In this document: in pieces, positions 21,175-31,215 of the stretch
How positions within the stretch are numbered: the first letter of the stretch is position 1
Layout: every line of letters starts with the position of its first letter
Assembly (NCBI RefSeq): GCF_905404315.1
Contig: NC_066272.1
Location: 3,720,001 to 3,784,000, forward strand
DNA: 64,000 nt
Direction of reading: 5' to 3'
Origin: Leptidea sinapis
Taxonomy: Eukaryota > Arthropoda > Insecta > Lepidoptera > Pieridae
The notes under the pieces: generated by a model
The model's database searches: none
Told to the model about the DNA's origin: nothing
Seen by the model: the letters and a program-made list of their open reading frames with translations, nothing else
Position numbers and translations under genes: made by a program

Positions 21175-22777
21175 GTGATTCTAATTATAATGTTGATATT
21201 ATGCTTATTCATAAATCATAAAATTTTATGTTTTACCACAAAATGATGTACGGTTAACTATAAACCGCTCAATTCATTTTGTAACTTCTGGCACATGTCC
21301 AAACTCAAGTGGGTTTAAAGTATACTAGTAATGGAAAAATGCTGGGTTTATAATAATTACTAATATTATTAAGTAGAAGTGAATCGTTTTGGAGTTCAAT
21401 GCTCATAGTTCGAACTATGAAAACGGCAATGAGTACAGAGTTTATTGATGTTTATATAATTTGTGTAAGCAAACAAAAAAACAAAAATATTTTATTTCGT
21501 AAGTAAATTGCATTACACTTGAAATAATATGGCATTTTTCATACAGCTCGTTCGGAAGGCAGATTTTTTAAGAGAATAACGAGCAAGAAACTCTAAGGTT
21601 GCTCTTTTCAAAACCGAATGGTATTACAGGTTATTATTATCAAATTAATTTTACAAATCAATTCAATTATAATATATTATGCAAAGTGGATGTAACAAAA
21701 TACACAAAAATAAACAAACATTATTGTAAAAAACATAACATTATGTTTATTATAAATTAATAAAAATCAAAAATTATGAGATTTTTATTTTAAATTACAA
21801 CAATAATAGTAGTAGTATAACTCTTTCTTTGAAAGTTCAAGAGCTGAAAGATATATTTTATATATATATAAGAATGTCGAAAAATTATCCGTGCTATTTT
21901 AGTATATATTTTATGTAATAAAATAGCACAACATAAATGTAGGAGTGTAATAATTACTAACAGGTAATTGATTAGCACTTAAAAATAATTAAGAACAACC
22001 AATTAAACACAATGTTCTCGTGTCGAAGGATAACTGCAGTATATTATACTTATTTCAGTCATTCATGTCCTTTAGGTATTCTGTTAATTGTAAAAGTTTT
22101 CAACTTTGTAGAGTGTTCTCCTTGAGAAGCTCAAAATATAATAAATTCAAAAATTTAATTCAGGCTAGAATTCATTTCGATTTCAAATAAGAACTCAATT
22201 CATTACGGTTTCATGTAAGCGCAATTGTTAGGAATTTGCAAGGGTTAACAAAACTGTCATATAAGGGTGATAGCTAGTGGTATTAATTCCAAATTCATCG
22301 CCATTTTTGGCTCACTGTTGTGAATACACAAGTCGATAAGCTTTAATTTGTTAGTCATGCTTCTAGCATTATTACCACATGGAAATTCGTTTTATTTATG
22401 TTTATTTTTTAGAAGACAAAGGCTCTAGTAAGTATATACAAACTCACAAAACATTATAAATTACGGTCAAGAGGAGATATAATATATTGTCCAAACTGCA
22501 GCATTCCGACTCATGCATATTACATGTAGATTGTGGTCAACGTACATTCTATTCACTTTGTATTTATTTCAGAAGAAAACTCAGAAGTAAGTTCGATCAT
22601 AATTCACAATCATTTTTAAAATATTATCTTGCTAAGGGCTTTTGATAGTGTAATCGATATAAAAATCGACGAACAAAAGACCGACACGGAAATGCGGCAA
22701 AATAGTATGGTAGGCGCTAGTAAACTGTTAAAAGTTTTCTCTATTAGATCATCCTTCATATTTCAATGTTACATAGG
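21175..22777. other. Unassigned AT-rich stretch
   Basis: No repeat or protein recognised; short minus frame 21790-21978 is low-complexity. Confidence 0.5.
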
Positions 22778-23575
22778 CCACACTAAGTTTTGCGTAACTT
22801 AAAAAAATAACATGTTATAACCCAAATATTATGAAAAAACAATAAAGCTTTTCAAAATACTCTCCTTTACATTTTAAACATTTTTTCATGCAGTCGAGAA
22901 TTTTTTTTAAATAAGAGAACGATAGATCTGAAGGCATGTTTTCTACTTTTGCCTCTTCGGAATTTGGTCAAAGTGAAACCTCTCATCAAAACTTTGATTT
23001 TGGGGAAAATACATAAATCACAGGGGCTAGGTCAGGGCTATGTGCAGGATAGGTGACGAGTTGTACTTTTTCGGAAGCTAAAAAAGGACTGAATGTTTCG
23101 TTGGCCGAGTGTGAAGAAGCGTTGTCATCATGTAGCAGAACGCGGCTTTTTGGTCGTCTTTCGCGAACTTTTTTTAACACCCTGGGTAAACAAATGCTAG
23201 ATTACCACTCGGCATTAACACTCTTTTGATCTTCAAGTGGAATTGTGCAGATGAGACCCGTAGCTGAGAAAAACAATGCGATGTTTTTTTTTTACCCACG
23301 TTTCTCGCCTGCCTCACTTTTGTTGGCCTGTTCTCATTTTCAAACACCCATTCACAAGATTGCTGTTTCTTTTCGGGTTCACAACAATAAATCCACGTTT
23401 CGTCTACTGTGACAATGTCAACAGCTACTGTGCTACTGTGACAAAAAACAGCTTTAGAATGTCCGTGGTAGTAATTCATTAGCATTTGTGAGCACCATTC
23501 CACGCGAGCCCGCTTCTGCCCCGCTGTCAGTTCATAAAAAACGTACTGTAAATTACAGAACAACCTTTAGAGACA
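22778..23575 (-). pseudogene. Mariner-type transposase, N-terminally truncated
   Basis: Minus-strand coding fragments at 23174-23563 and 22986-23180 carry the mariner catalytic landmarks: the first aspartate in TVDETWIYCCEPEKKQQS, the second in LLHDDNASSHSAN, and YPAHSPDLAP before the third. A frame change lies between the two pieces near 23175, and the sequence leaves the family after DLAPV, where CDF would be expected. The first hundred or so residues (the DNA-binding domain) are missing at the 23575 end. The plus-strand text CACACTAAGTTTTGCGTAAC at about 22780 may be the 3' terminal repeat. It is a different lineage from the 20034 mariner. Confidence 0.8.
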
Positions 23576-23808
23576 CTAAAAAGTAAAAACAAAAAAAAAT
23601 ACGTTTAAAAAACCGACTTCAAAAATTAAAATGTATCAAATAACATTATTAAGATTTAATTTAACACACATCTTATGCAAACCTAATAAATACCCTAAAT
23701 ATTAATAAAATACTTTTATTGGTATGTGCTACCAATAGGTAGGTTTGAAATCTGCATTAAGAATCACGGAAATCGGATCACAATCCTCAGCCTAATCGAT
23801 ATACATAT
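23576..23808. other. 5' flank of the Gypsy element
   Basis: Contains AAAAACCGACTTCAAAAATT at about 23608, the terminus of repeat family E. The five bases before the LTR are CATAT, the candidate target duplication, but no matching copy follows the truncated 3' LTR. Confidence 0.4.
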
Positions 23809-23891
23809 TGTTGCGTAGCAACCCTTCGAAGTATATGACGAGAGTTGTCAAACTTCAAGACATTGTTAATTTCAACAGCTCCGTCAGCAAT

Positions 23892-23956
23892 ACTCGTAGC
23901 TCAGCGGAAAAGTGTTTACTTTAGACGCTGTTGACCCGGGTTCGATACACCTACCA
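23892..23956 (+). other. tRNA-like block inside the 5' LTR
   Basis: CTCGTAGCTCAGCGGAAAAG resembles a tRNA D-arm/A box, and about 30 bases on GGGTTCGATACACC resembles the B box. The A-box half occurs in both LTRs; the B-box half only in the 5' LTR. This suggests an old tRNA or SINE capture into the LTR followed by a deletion in the 3' LTR. Confidence 0.45.
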
Positions 23957-24144
23957 GTGTATGGTTTTTTTTGGGTTTTGTAAAGTTAATGGAAATTTCT
24001 AGTAAGTTCAGGATCAAATCGAACAGAAAAAAAGGGATGGAAAATGTGTAAGCAGGATAAAAATAGTTAAAATAATTTTCTAGTACAATTTAAATTTAAA
24101 GATGGAATGGGAGAATCATTTTGAAAATAGAAAGGATCCGGGGG

Positions 24145-24151
24145 TATATAA
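24145..24151 (+). promoter_or_regulatory. LTR TATA box
   Basis: TATATAA in GGGGGTATATAAGCC, with the likely transcription start about 25-30 bases downstream near GGCAGTTCTAG. The same box is kept in the 3' LTR at about 29608. Confidence 0.65.
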
Positions 24152-24372
24152 GCCGTACTAAGCGTGGCCTACGGCAGTTCTAGTTCTGACTCGAAAGTGT
24201 AAAGAAGAAGAAGAAGAAGAAAAGAAGAAGTAGTGAAAAGTGGAAGTGTTCCAAGAAGAAGAAGATAGAAGAGACTTAGTGTTCGGTGCGGTGTGACGTG
24301 TTAAAGGTACCGCCGCCCACAAGAGGAACAGCGGCAGACCGGCGAAGTGCAAGTTCAGAAAAAGTGAACGCA

Positions 24373-24378
24373 AATAAA
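24373..24378 (+). promoter_or_regulatory. LTR polyadenylation signal
   Basis: AATAAA in CGCAAATAAAGACTCG, about 55 bases before the LTR end. It is lost from the truncated 3' LTR, so a full-length transcript could not terminate normally there. Confidence 0.6.
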
Positions 24379-24435
24379 GACTCGTTCCTATAAGCGTAGT
24401 ATTATTTCCAATCCCTGACCCACTCCCGTGACAAT

Positions 24436-24451
24436 TGGTGTCAGAAGTGGG
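24436..24451 (+). promoter_or_regulatory. Primer-binding site, tRNA-Leu type
   Basis: TGGTGTCAGAAGTGGG starts 2 bases after the LTR. TGG complements the CCA tail and TGTCAGAAGTGGG complements an animal tRNA-Leu acceptor end (from memory of ...CCCACTTCTGACA). It would prime minus-strand DNA synthesis. Confidence 0.75.
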
Positions 24452-24460
24452 ATTGGAAAG

Positions 24461-26329
24461 ATGCCATTAGTGCCCAGGAACGAGAAGGGAGTGACCACGC
24501 GAGCGGGAGCAGCTGCAGCGGCAGAGGACGAAACATCCGGCTCTGGACTCAGTGCGACCGTGTCAGCACCGCAGGCTCCTGCCGTAGACATCAGCGCGCT
24601 CATGCAGCAGATGGCTGCCATGATGCAAGAGGCAGCGCGCCGACAGGAGGAGCAGCTGCGAGCCTTGCAAGAGGAACAAGCACGCCGACAGGAGGAGCAA
24701 GCGCGCCGACAGGAAGAGCAAGCGCGCCGACAAGAGGAGCAAGCGTGCCGACAAGAGGAGCAGTTGCGGGGCTTGAAAGACGAGCAAGCGCGCCAACAGG
24801 AGGAACAAGCACGCCGACAGGAGGAACAACTGCGAGGCCTGCATGAAGGCCTCTCCAAAGACATTTTATCCGTTGTGCAGAAAAACACCACCCGTATTGA
24901 CGCTGTGGAAAAAGATATTGCCCGGATTGACAGTGTGGAAAAGAAGATGGACAAAGTTGAAGAGAACTTTCAACGGAAGATGGGAGAGATGGAAGTTACC
25001 ATTAATCAGCTCAGTGGGAGGGTCGTGTGTCCTTCAGCCAACACAGGAGTTTCCTGCGGAACCACATCGAGCAGAAATTTAAAAGTACCTCCCTACGACG
25101 GCAAGTCTTCCTGGGCTGCCTTTAAGCTACAATTGGAGACGGTCAGAAGAGCCTGCGGTTGGAGTGACCAAGAAGCGCACTCTGCCCTCACACTAGCGCT
25201 CCGTGACGAAGCACTCTCCGTATTGGAAGTTCTCGGCGCTGGGAAGGAGGAAGTGACCTACACAGACCTTATTGACGCGTTGGAGGCACGCTATGGTGAT
25301 AAACACCTCGAACATGTGTACCGGGCGCAACTTAAGGACCGCAGTCAAAGGGCCAGCGAAACTCTTCAGCAGTGGTCCGTGGAAGCCGAGAAACTAGTGC
25401 GTAAAGCATATCAGTCGTCGCCAGCTGCAATAGAAGAAATGTTGCTTCAAGTTTTCATCGATGGAATACGGGACGCCGAAGTTAGAGCAGCCGTACGATT
25501 GAGTCATCATACCAGCTTGAAAAAAGCGGTGGCACATGCGTTGGAAGTGGAAGCGGTTCGCCACGATTCTCGGGCGTTGAGACTCCGCAAAATTGTACCA
25601 GCAGATTCCAGCCGAAGGCAAGCATATAACCCAGCATGCTATGGTTGTGGGGAGCGAGGAAACATTAGAAGCACTTGCCCCAGGCGTGAGAGCATAACGC
25701 AAGGTAGGAAGGATGCGGCGGTCTCAACATCACCGCTGGAGCAGCAGGAAAAGGCCAGGGCAGTGGGGTGGGCGCTGGCCGGTAGAAGCAAAGCCCCAAG
25801 GATCTTCGTTAAGCAGACATGTGACGGAAACACTTTAGTTATAGATGGAATGATAAATGGAAAATCTTGCCGTTTCACTTTGGATACGGGAGCCTCACGT
25901 ACAGTCGTTAGCCAAAGAAGACTAGAGAGCATCGGAAGACGACATATGCGAGAAAATGTAAACTTAACACTCACAACAGCTACCGGCCAGCGCATACCAG
26001 TCCAGGGAGAGAAGATCGTGGCCATGAAAATCGGGGATACGTTGTACTGGCAAAAAGTGGTAATCGCGGATATCACAGATGACTGCATCATTGGGTTGGA
26101 TTTTCTTCGAAATCATCAGTGTACCATTGACATGAAACATGGTGTATTGAAGCATGAAAGTGAAGAAATTCTAATAAAAGGCACTGAAGAACGAACTGTT
26201 GGGAAAGTGTTATGCTTAAGAGACACTACTTTAAATCCGAGATCGCAGACCCTAGTCCCGGTAGTCCTGCCAAGGGATGACAGAGGAAGACCTTGTAAAT
26301 GCGCTATAATAGAAAGAGAGACATCCTGA
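24461..26329 (+). CDS. Gypsy Gag-protease polyprotein, 622 aa
   Basis: The ATG at 24461 follows the primer-binding site; an upstream in-frame ATG at 24428 overlaps the LTR and is rejected. Residues 55-125 are a coiled coil of seven-residue RRQEEQA-type units. About 207-370 is the retrotransposon Gag core (PPYDGKSSWAAFKLQL...). Residues 393-406 form a zinc knuckle, CYGCGERGNIRSTC, in which the expected histidine is asparagine. About 465-560 is the aspartic protease with DTGAS at 475-479 and IIGLDF at 543-548. Gag packages the RNA and protease matures the polyprotein in cytoplasmic particles. Gag and protease share one frame. It stops at 26327-26329, just where the frame would need to shift to enter RT. 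Confidence 0.9.
   Translation: MPLVPRNEKGVTTRAGAAAAAEDETSGSGLSATVSAPQAPAVDISALMQQMAAMMQEAARRQEEQLRALQEEQARRQEEQARRQEEQARRQEEQACRQEEQLRGLKDEQARQQEEQARRQEEQLRGLHEGLSKDILSVVQKNTTRIDAVEKDIARIDSVEKKMDKVEENFQRKMGEMEVTINQLSGRVVCPSANTGVSCGTTSSRNLKVPPYDGKSSWAAFKLQLETVRRACGWSDQEAHSALTLALRDEALSVLEVLGAGKEEVTYTDLIDALEARYGDKHLEHVYRAQLKDRSQRASETLQQWSVEAEKLVRKAYQSSPAAIEEMLLQVFIDGIRDAEVRAAVRLSHHTSLKKAVAHALEVEAVRHDSRALRLRKIVPADSSRRQAYNPACYGCGERGNIRSTCPRRESITQGRKDAAVSTSPLEQQEKARAVGWALAGRSKAPRIFVKQTCDGNTLVIDGMINGKSCRFTLDTGASRTVVSQRRLESIGRRHMRENVNLTLTTATGQRIPVQGEKIVAMKIGDTLYWQKVVIADITDDCIIGLDFLRNHQCTIDMKHGVLKHESEEILIKGTEERTVGKVLCLRDTTLNPRSQTLVPVVLPRDDRGRPCKCAIIERETS
24641..24838 (+). repeat. In-frame 21-bp tandem repeat in gag
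   Basis: Repeats of CGCCGACAGGAGGAGCAAGC-type units, each encoding seven residues (RRQEEQA). Because the period equals a heptad, array growth or shrinkage lengthens or shortens the coiled coil without breaking the frame. Long open frames on the other strand here are shadows. Confidence 0.85.
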
Positions 26330-26817
26330 TCCGGATCCCAGCCAGGACTGTTGTGGGTAACTCCCAGATTGCGATGGTTCCCGTGTTTAATCCTCATGAA
26401 GACAAGCAAATCATTAGGAAGGGAACAGTGATCGGAGCTTGTGAGGAGATAGCTTGGTTACGAAAGTGTGAAGAAGGGAGGAAGACCGAAGCTGCAAACC
26501 AGGATGTGAACATACAGAAACTTCTGGATGGCTGTAAGGACAATCTTACCAAGCTACAGTTAATAAAAGCGAGAAATTTCCTGCTACGCTACTCCGGGAT
26601 TTTCTCAAAGAACGACGGGGACATCGGAAGAACTGGTTTGGTGAAACACAAGATAGACACAGGAGACACTGTTCCGATACGGCAAAGACCAAGACGTATT
26701 CCGTTTGCACGCGAACAAGAAGTGGAAGACATGATTCGGGATATGAAAGAAAATGGTGTGATAGAACCGTCGTCGAGTCCATGTGGTTCTGGTGAAGAAG
26801 AAGGATGCATCAACTAG
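26299..26817 (+). pseudogene. Gypsy Pol, protease-RT linker (displaced frame)
   Basis: This frame continues the Pol protein after protease (DILIRIPARTVVGNSQIAMV, then the pre-RT region with RQRPRRIPFAREQEVEDMI and NGVIEPSSSPCG). It is offset from the gag-protease frame, so a one-base-type indel lies near 26300-26327. At about 26784 a small deletion in the RT entry motif shifts the frame back, and this frame ends at 26815-26817. A programmed frameshift between protease and RT is not typical of Gypsy elements, so I read both changes as damage. Confidence 0.8.
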
Positions 26818-29347
26818 ATTTTGTGTGGACTATCGGCGTCTGAATGATGTTACTAAGAAGGACAGTTATCCATTGCCAAGAATCGATGACACCTTAGATT
26901 CACTTTGTGGCATGACGTGGTTCTCTACTCTGGATTTGAAAAGTGGCTACTGGCAAGTTGATCTGGACCCTAAAGACAAGGAGAAGACGGCTTTTTCAAC
27001 CGGAAAAGGATTATGGCAGTTCAAAACAATTCCCTTCGGATTATGCAACGCCCCAGCTACTTTCGAAAGGTTGATGGAGTATGTGCTGGCAGGTATGTTG
27101 GGAGAAACTTGCCTTGTCTACTTGGATGACATAATCATTATGGGACGAAGTTTTGAAGATCATCTCAAGAAGCTCGAAAAAGTCTTCGCAAAACTGCAGG
27201 GTGCCAACTTGAAGTTGAGTCCAAAGAAATGTTCCTTTTTTCAACGTCAGGTGAATTACTTGGGGCACGTTATCTCGGAGCAAGGCGTTGCGACGGATCC
27301 TGCCAAGATAAATGCTGTCAAGGACTGGCCGACGCCGACAGAAAAGACACATGTGAGAGCATTCCTTGGACTATGCACTTATTATCGACGCTTTGTGAAA
27401 GGGTTTTCCGATGTTGCTAAGCCCTTACATCGACTGACGGAGGAGAAAAGAGCCTTTTCCTGGGATGAAGACTGCGAACAAGCTTTCTTAGAGTTGAAGA
27501 AACGACTATGTGAATCACCTATCCTCGGATATCCTGACACGGAGGGAAGATTCATAGTAGATACTGATGCTAGCAATTCTGGAATTGGTGGAGTGTTATC
27601 TCAGAAGAGGGGAGATCAAGAAGTTGTAATTGCATACTTTAGTAAATCTTTATCGAAGCCGGAGAGAAACTACTGTGTAACTCGTAGGGAGTTACTTGCC
27701 GTGGTGAAGACATTACAACATTTTAAAAAGTACTTGTTGGGTCGCAAATTCCTCGTAAGGACTGATCATGCCGCCTTGAAGTGGTTACTAGAATTCAAGA
27801 ATCCGGAAGGACAAGTGGCCAGATGGATTGAGCAACTTCAAGAGTATGACTTTGAAATCGAACATCGAGGAGGAAAAACTCATAGAAACGCAGATGCTTT
27901 ATCTAGAAGACCTTGTCCGACGGAATGCAAACATTGCATTCGTCAGGAGGGGAAAGAAAATCCAATAATCCGACTGATCAGAACAGATTCGATCGATGGG
28001 AACTGGAGCAACGATGCAATGAGGAGAGCTCAGGAAAATGATAAGGATCTTCAACCACTTTTACATTGGCTAGCAAGTGGATCACTTAAACCAAAATGGT
28101 CTGAAGTGGCTAGACACAGTACGGCTACCAAGAGTCTCTGGGCACAATGGAATAGTTTGGTGATGCATGACGGGTTGCTCTGCCGAAAATGGGAAGCCCC
28201 GCAAGGAAAGGATTGCCATCTGCAACTGGTCGTTCCCAGGGAGAAGGTGAACGAGATCCTGAGAGCTTATCACGATGGTTCTTCAGGTGGACATTTGGGA
28301 ATAAGAAGAACTCTCACAAAAATTAAAGAACGATTTTACTGGTTGCATTGCCGTGATGATGTGGAAGACTGGTGCCGAAAATGCAAGAGTTGTGCTGCTG
28401 TCAAAGGACCTCAGACCAGAAGCAGAGGAGCTATGAAGTTGTACAATGTTGGGGCTCCGTGGGAAAGAGTAGCTCTGGATATGTCCGGACCGTTTCCAGT
28501 CACCAAAGCTGGAAGCCGTTACATAATGGTGGTGATGGATTATTTCACGAAGTGGCCGGACGCATTTGCTCTACCGAATTAAGAAGCAGTTACCGTTGCG
28601 ACGAAGCTGGTGAATGAAGTTTTCTGCAGATTCGCTGTGCCTTTGGAGTTGCACAGTGACCAAGGGCAGAACTTCGAGTCACAAGTATTTCAAGAAGTTT
28701 GCAAGATCTTGGGAATCCATAAGACCAGAACTACGCCATATCATCCACAGTCGGACGGGATGGTGGAGAGGTTTAATCAAACATTGGAGCGACATCTGGC
28801 AAAAGTAGTAAACAGTCATCAGGATAACTGGGATGAGTACATTCCACTGTTTCTTATGTCGTATAGAAGCGCAATACACGAGACAACAACGGTGACTCCT
28901 GCGTACGCCAATTTTGGAAGGGAATTGAAATTGCCAGCTGATTTACTCTCAGGCTGTCCACCGGATACTCCGAAAAGTATAACAGAATATGTGGATGAGT
29001 TACGGAAAAAGATGGTTGACATCTACGAGGAAATTAGAAAAACTGGGCTTAAGGCAAGTGAACGGATGAAGACCCGCTACGATCGAAGAGCTAATATTCC
29101 TAGTTTTGAAGAGGGAACCCTGATTTGGTTACACAATCTTGTAAGGCGAAAGGGGAAGTCTCCGAAGCTCCAACCAAGCTGGGAGGGACCATATAAAGTA
29201 ATCACAAGGATAAATGATGTGACTCTCAGGATTCAGCGTACCCCTCGAAGCCCCCCGAAAATCGTACATCTCGATCGGGTGGCTAAGTACTACGGAAGCA
29301 ATGATGATCGGGACGATCATGTCTTGGGAGGGGGCAGTGTTGCGTAG
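26783..29347 (+). pseudogene. Gypsy Pol: reverse transcriptase, RNase H, integrase (one nonsense stop)
   Basis: Numbering from 26783: RT spans about 1-200, with TLDLKSGYWQV at 49-59 and catalytic YLDD at 113-116. RNase H covers about 255-372, with acidic residues in VDTDAS (260, 262), E303, D328 and D371. The integrase zinc domain (HDGSSGGHLGIRR...WCRKCKSC) follows at about 28270-28392, then the DDE core: D in ALDMSGPF, D in ELHSDQGQNF, E in GMVERFNQTL. The end has the GPY-type motif WEGPYKV. A TAA at 28580-28582 interrupts the integrase core, with the same frame continuing to the TAG at 29345-29347, 10 bases into the 3' LTR. There is no envelope-like frame. Together with the two frame breaks upstream, Pol cannot be made intact. 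Confidence 0.9.
29326..29337 (+). promoter_or_regulatory. Polypurine tract
   Basis: GGGAGGGGGCAG immediately before the 3' LTR start; primes plus-strand synthesis in LTR elements. Confidence 0.7.
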
Positions 29348-29690
29348 CAACCCTTCGAAGTATATGACGAGAGTTGTCAAACTTCAAGACATTGTTTATT
29401 TCAACAGCTCCGTCAGCAATACTCGTAGCTCAGCGGAAAAGTGTAAAGTTAAAGGAAATTTCTAGTAAGTTCAGGATCAAATCGAACAGAAAAAAAGGGA
29501 TGGAAAATGTGTAAGCAGGATAAAAATAGTTAAAAGAATTTTCTAGTACAATTTAAATTTAAAGATGGAATGGGAGAATCATTTTGAAAATAGAAAGGAT
29601 CCGGGGGTATATAAGCCGTACTAAGCGTGGCCTACGGCAGTTCTAGTTCTGACTCGAAAGTGTAAAGAAGAAGAAGAAGAAGAAAAGAAG
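29338..29690 (+). repeat. Gypsy 3' LTR, truncated
   Basis: Starts TGTTGCGTAGC like the 5' LTR and stops matching inside the GAAGAAG tract at 29690, so about 205 bp including the polyadenylation signal are missing. It also lacks 66 bp around the tRNA-like block (junction at about 29443). Apart from these it differs from the 5' LTR at only 3 positions. Confidence 0.9.
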
Positions 29691-30999
29691 ACTACTAACT
29701 ATATTACACTTATCTATTATATTCCAACTAACATGTTCAAACAACAATAACACTGAATAACACCAATTCCAAAAATCTTTAAGGATAGGAACTAATAACC
29801 ATAGGCAAATAGTTAATAAATACCTAATTACTAACGTCTACGGTACTACTGTCTACGGTAAACAACTCTGAGTAATATATTTTGATAAAATGGAAACTTG
29901 TTACTTGATGCAATGGTAATAACAGTTTATTTGCAACAAACCAGAGTTGGTTGTCCATAGTTTTATAAGTAATTTTATAAGAGGGAAGTCAAATGCGCAA
30001 TCCATAGTCGTAGGTACTTCTAAAGTGTGCCTAACCTACGCCCGAATTTAAGGCTCGGGTCGACTTTTAAACTAAGTACTTCCATTTTTATAATCTTAAA
30101 AAACTGGTAAAATAAGTACCTAGTTTTCTAATGTCTTTTTCTCAATCCAAGATCTTATTTTGTAGAAGTAGGTAGCAGTAAATTAAACAAGCAAAATATT
30201 TTATTTTGTTTATTGTTATATAAACAGCGTACGTTAGACCAAATCGTGGGGCATATCATAGTCGGTAATGGAGGGCAGAAGTAGTTCAAAATGAGGTTCA
30301 GAGTTTAAAACGAGAGAAAGATATTATTCAAGTCCAAAACCAAGCCATGTAAAACAGAAACTACTTATTAAAATAAAGAAAGCACAAAACAACACAACAG
30401 CGGTAACTACAAAGAATTGATAGGTATTATTAGCATTATGTAGATCATAGGTGACAGGTATAGAAATTAGAAACTCATTGATCACTCGCTCATCGCTGTC
30501 AGTCATATTGACAGATAGCTTTCCTTGATCTAACCTAAAATGGATGTGATTTCATAGTCGTGACAGCATATAATGTGAAAATGAAATAAATATTTTATTT
30601 ATTTCCCCGGTTCCTTTTGCAATACAATTTTATCTAACAAGTCAATTTATCTACGAAGTTTTTTTTTGTAACTATCCTAACCTTAGACGGTTATTCCTAT
30701 AGTCAGGTAAAATTTCGCCATTGTTCGAGGAAAAATGTGACTGGAAAAATATTTCTCATATTTGTTACTCAAGTCTAGCCGACATGTTTATGAGCCTTGA
30801 CATGTCAATCACAAGTTGTCGATGTGTTACGACGAGGGTATTGTTACTTGGTTGGGCCATTATTATAAATGTCTTCACTATAATTTTCTCTTTCTGTCTC
30901 CATATTAAGAAAATATTTTTTGTTGTGAGATCTACTATATAATTATTATACTTCTACTTATTTCTCATTAAATTGAATTTTATTATTCGTAATTGAAAT
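29691..30999. other. Unassigned AT-rich stretch
   Basis: A 73-codon plus frame at 30721-30942 is hydrophobic near its end but has no recognisable family. Nothing else seen. Confidence 0.45.
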
Positions 31000-31215
31000 T
31001 CGTAAATCAAAATCACTTTGTGTTTATAATAAAAATATGTACTTAAAGGAAATGACACTTATGAATGTTAAAAGTTTTTTTTTTCCTTTTATATTCACTG
31101 CCGCTTCGGAAAGGGTTGAGCTTTTATGAGAAGAAGAAGTGGCAAGAAACGGATTGCTACTCTTTTAAATCAACATTTACAGCTTCATCAAATCATTTCA
31201 GTTACAATATATTAA
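31000..31215 (-). repeat. LINE 3'-UTR fragment, family C
   Basis: Contains CACTGCCGCTTCGGAAAGGG, GAGAAGAAGAAGTGGCAAG and AAATCAACATTTACAG, shared with 890-1119. The left side AAGGAAATGACACTTATGAA is the reverse complement of the 3' terminal sequence seen at 35725-35750. Probable 3' end of a LINE on the minus strand. Confidence 0.55.

Larger units (their letters stand above)
23809..24433 (+). repeat. Gypsy 5' LTR, 625 bp
   Basis: Starts TGTTGCGTAGCAACCC and ends CCCGTGACA, so it has TG...CA ends. It matches the 3' LTR at 29338-29690 with 3 substitutions over about 353 aligned bases. It contains a TATA box at 24145-24151, a GAA-rich tract at 24204-24229, and AATAAA at 24373-24378 near the expected R-region end. 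A tRNA-like block at 23892-23956 lies partly inside a 66-bp segment (about 23916-23981) that is absent from the 3' LTR. Confidence 0.9.

Noticed and set aside
24388..24954. Long minus-strand frames with serine/cysteine/arginine repeats (also 24563-24844 and 24600-24812)
   Set aside because: They are the antisense of the gag heptad repeat; the repetitive DNA keeps several frames open.
26299..26329. Programmed frameshift between protease and RT
   Set aside because: No slippery heptamer was seen, the position is unusual for Gypsy elements, and a second, reverse shift by deletion follows at 26784; damage is simpler.
28610..29347. Separate env-like or third ORF after pol
   Set aside because: It is the same frame as RT and encodes the integrase core and GPY region; only the TAA at 28580 separates it.
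30721..30942. Possible small membrane protein
   Set aside because: Short, AT-driven hydrophobic frame without splice context or recognisable motif.
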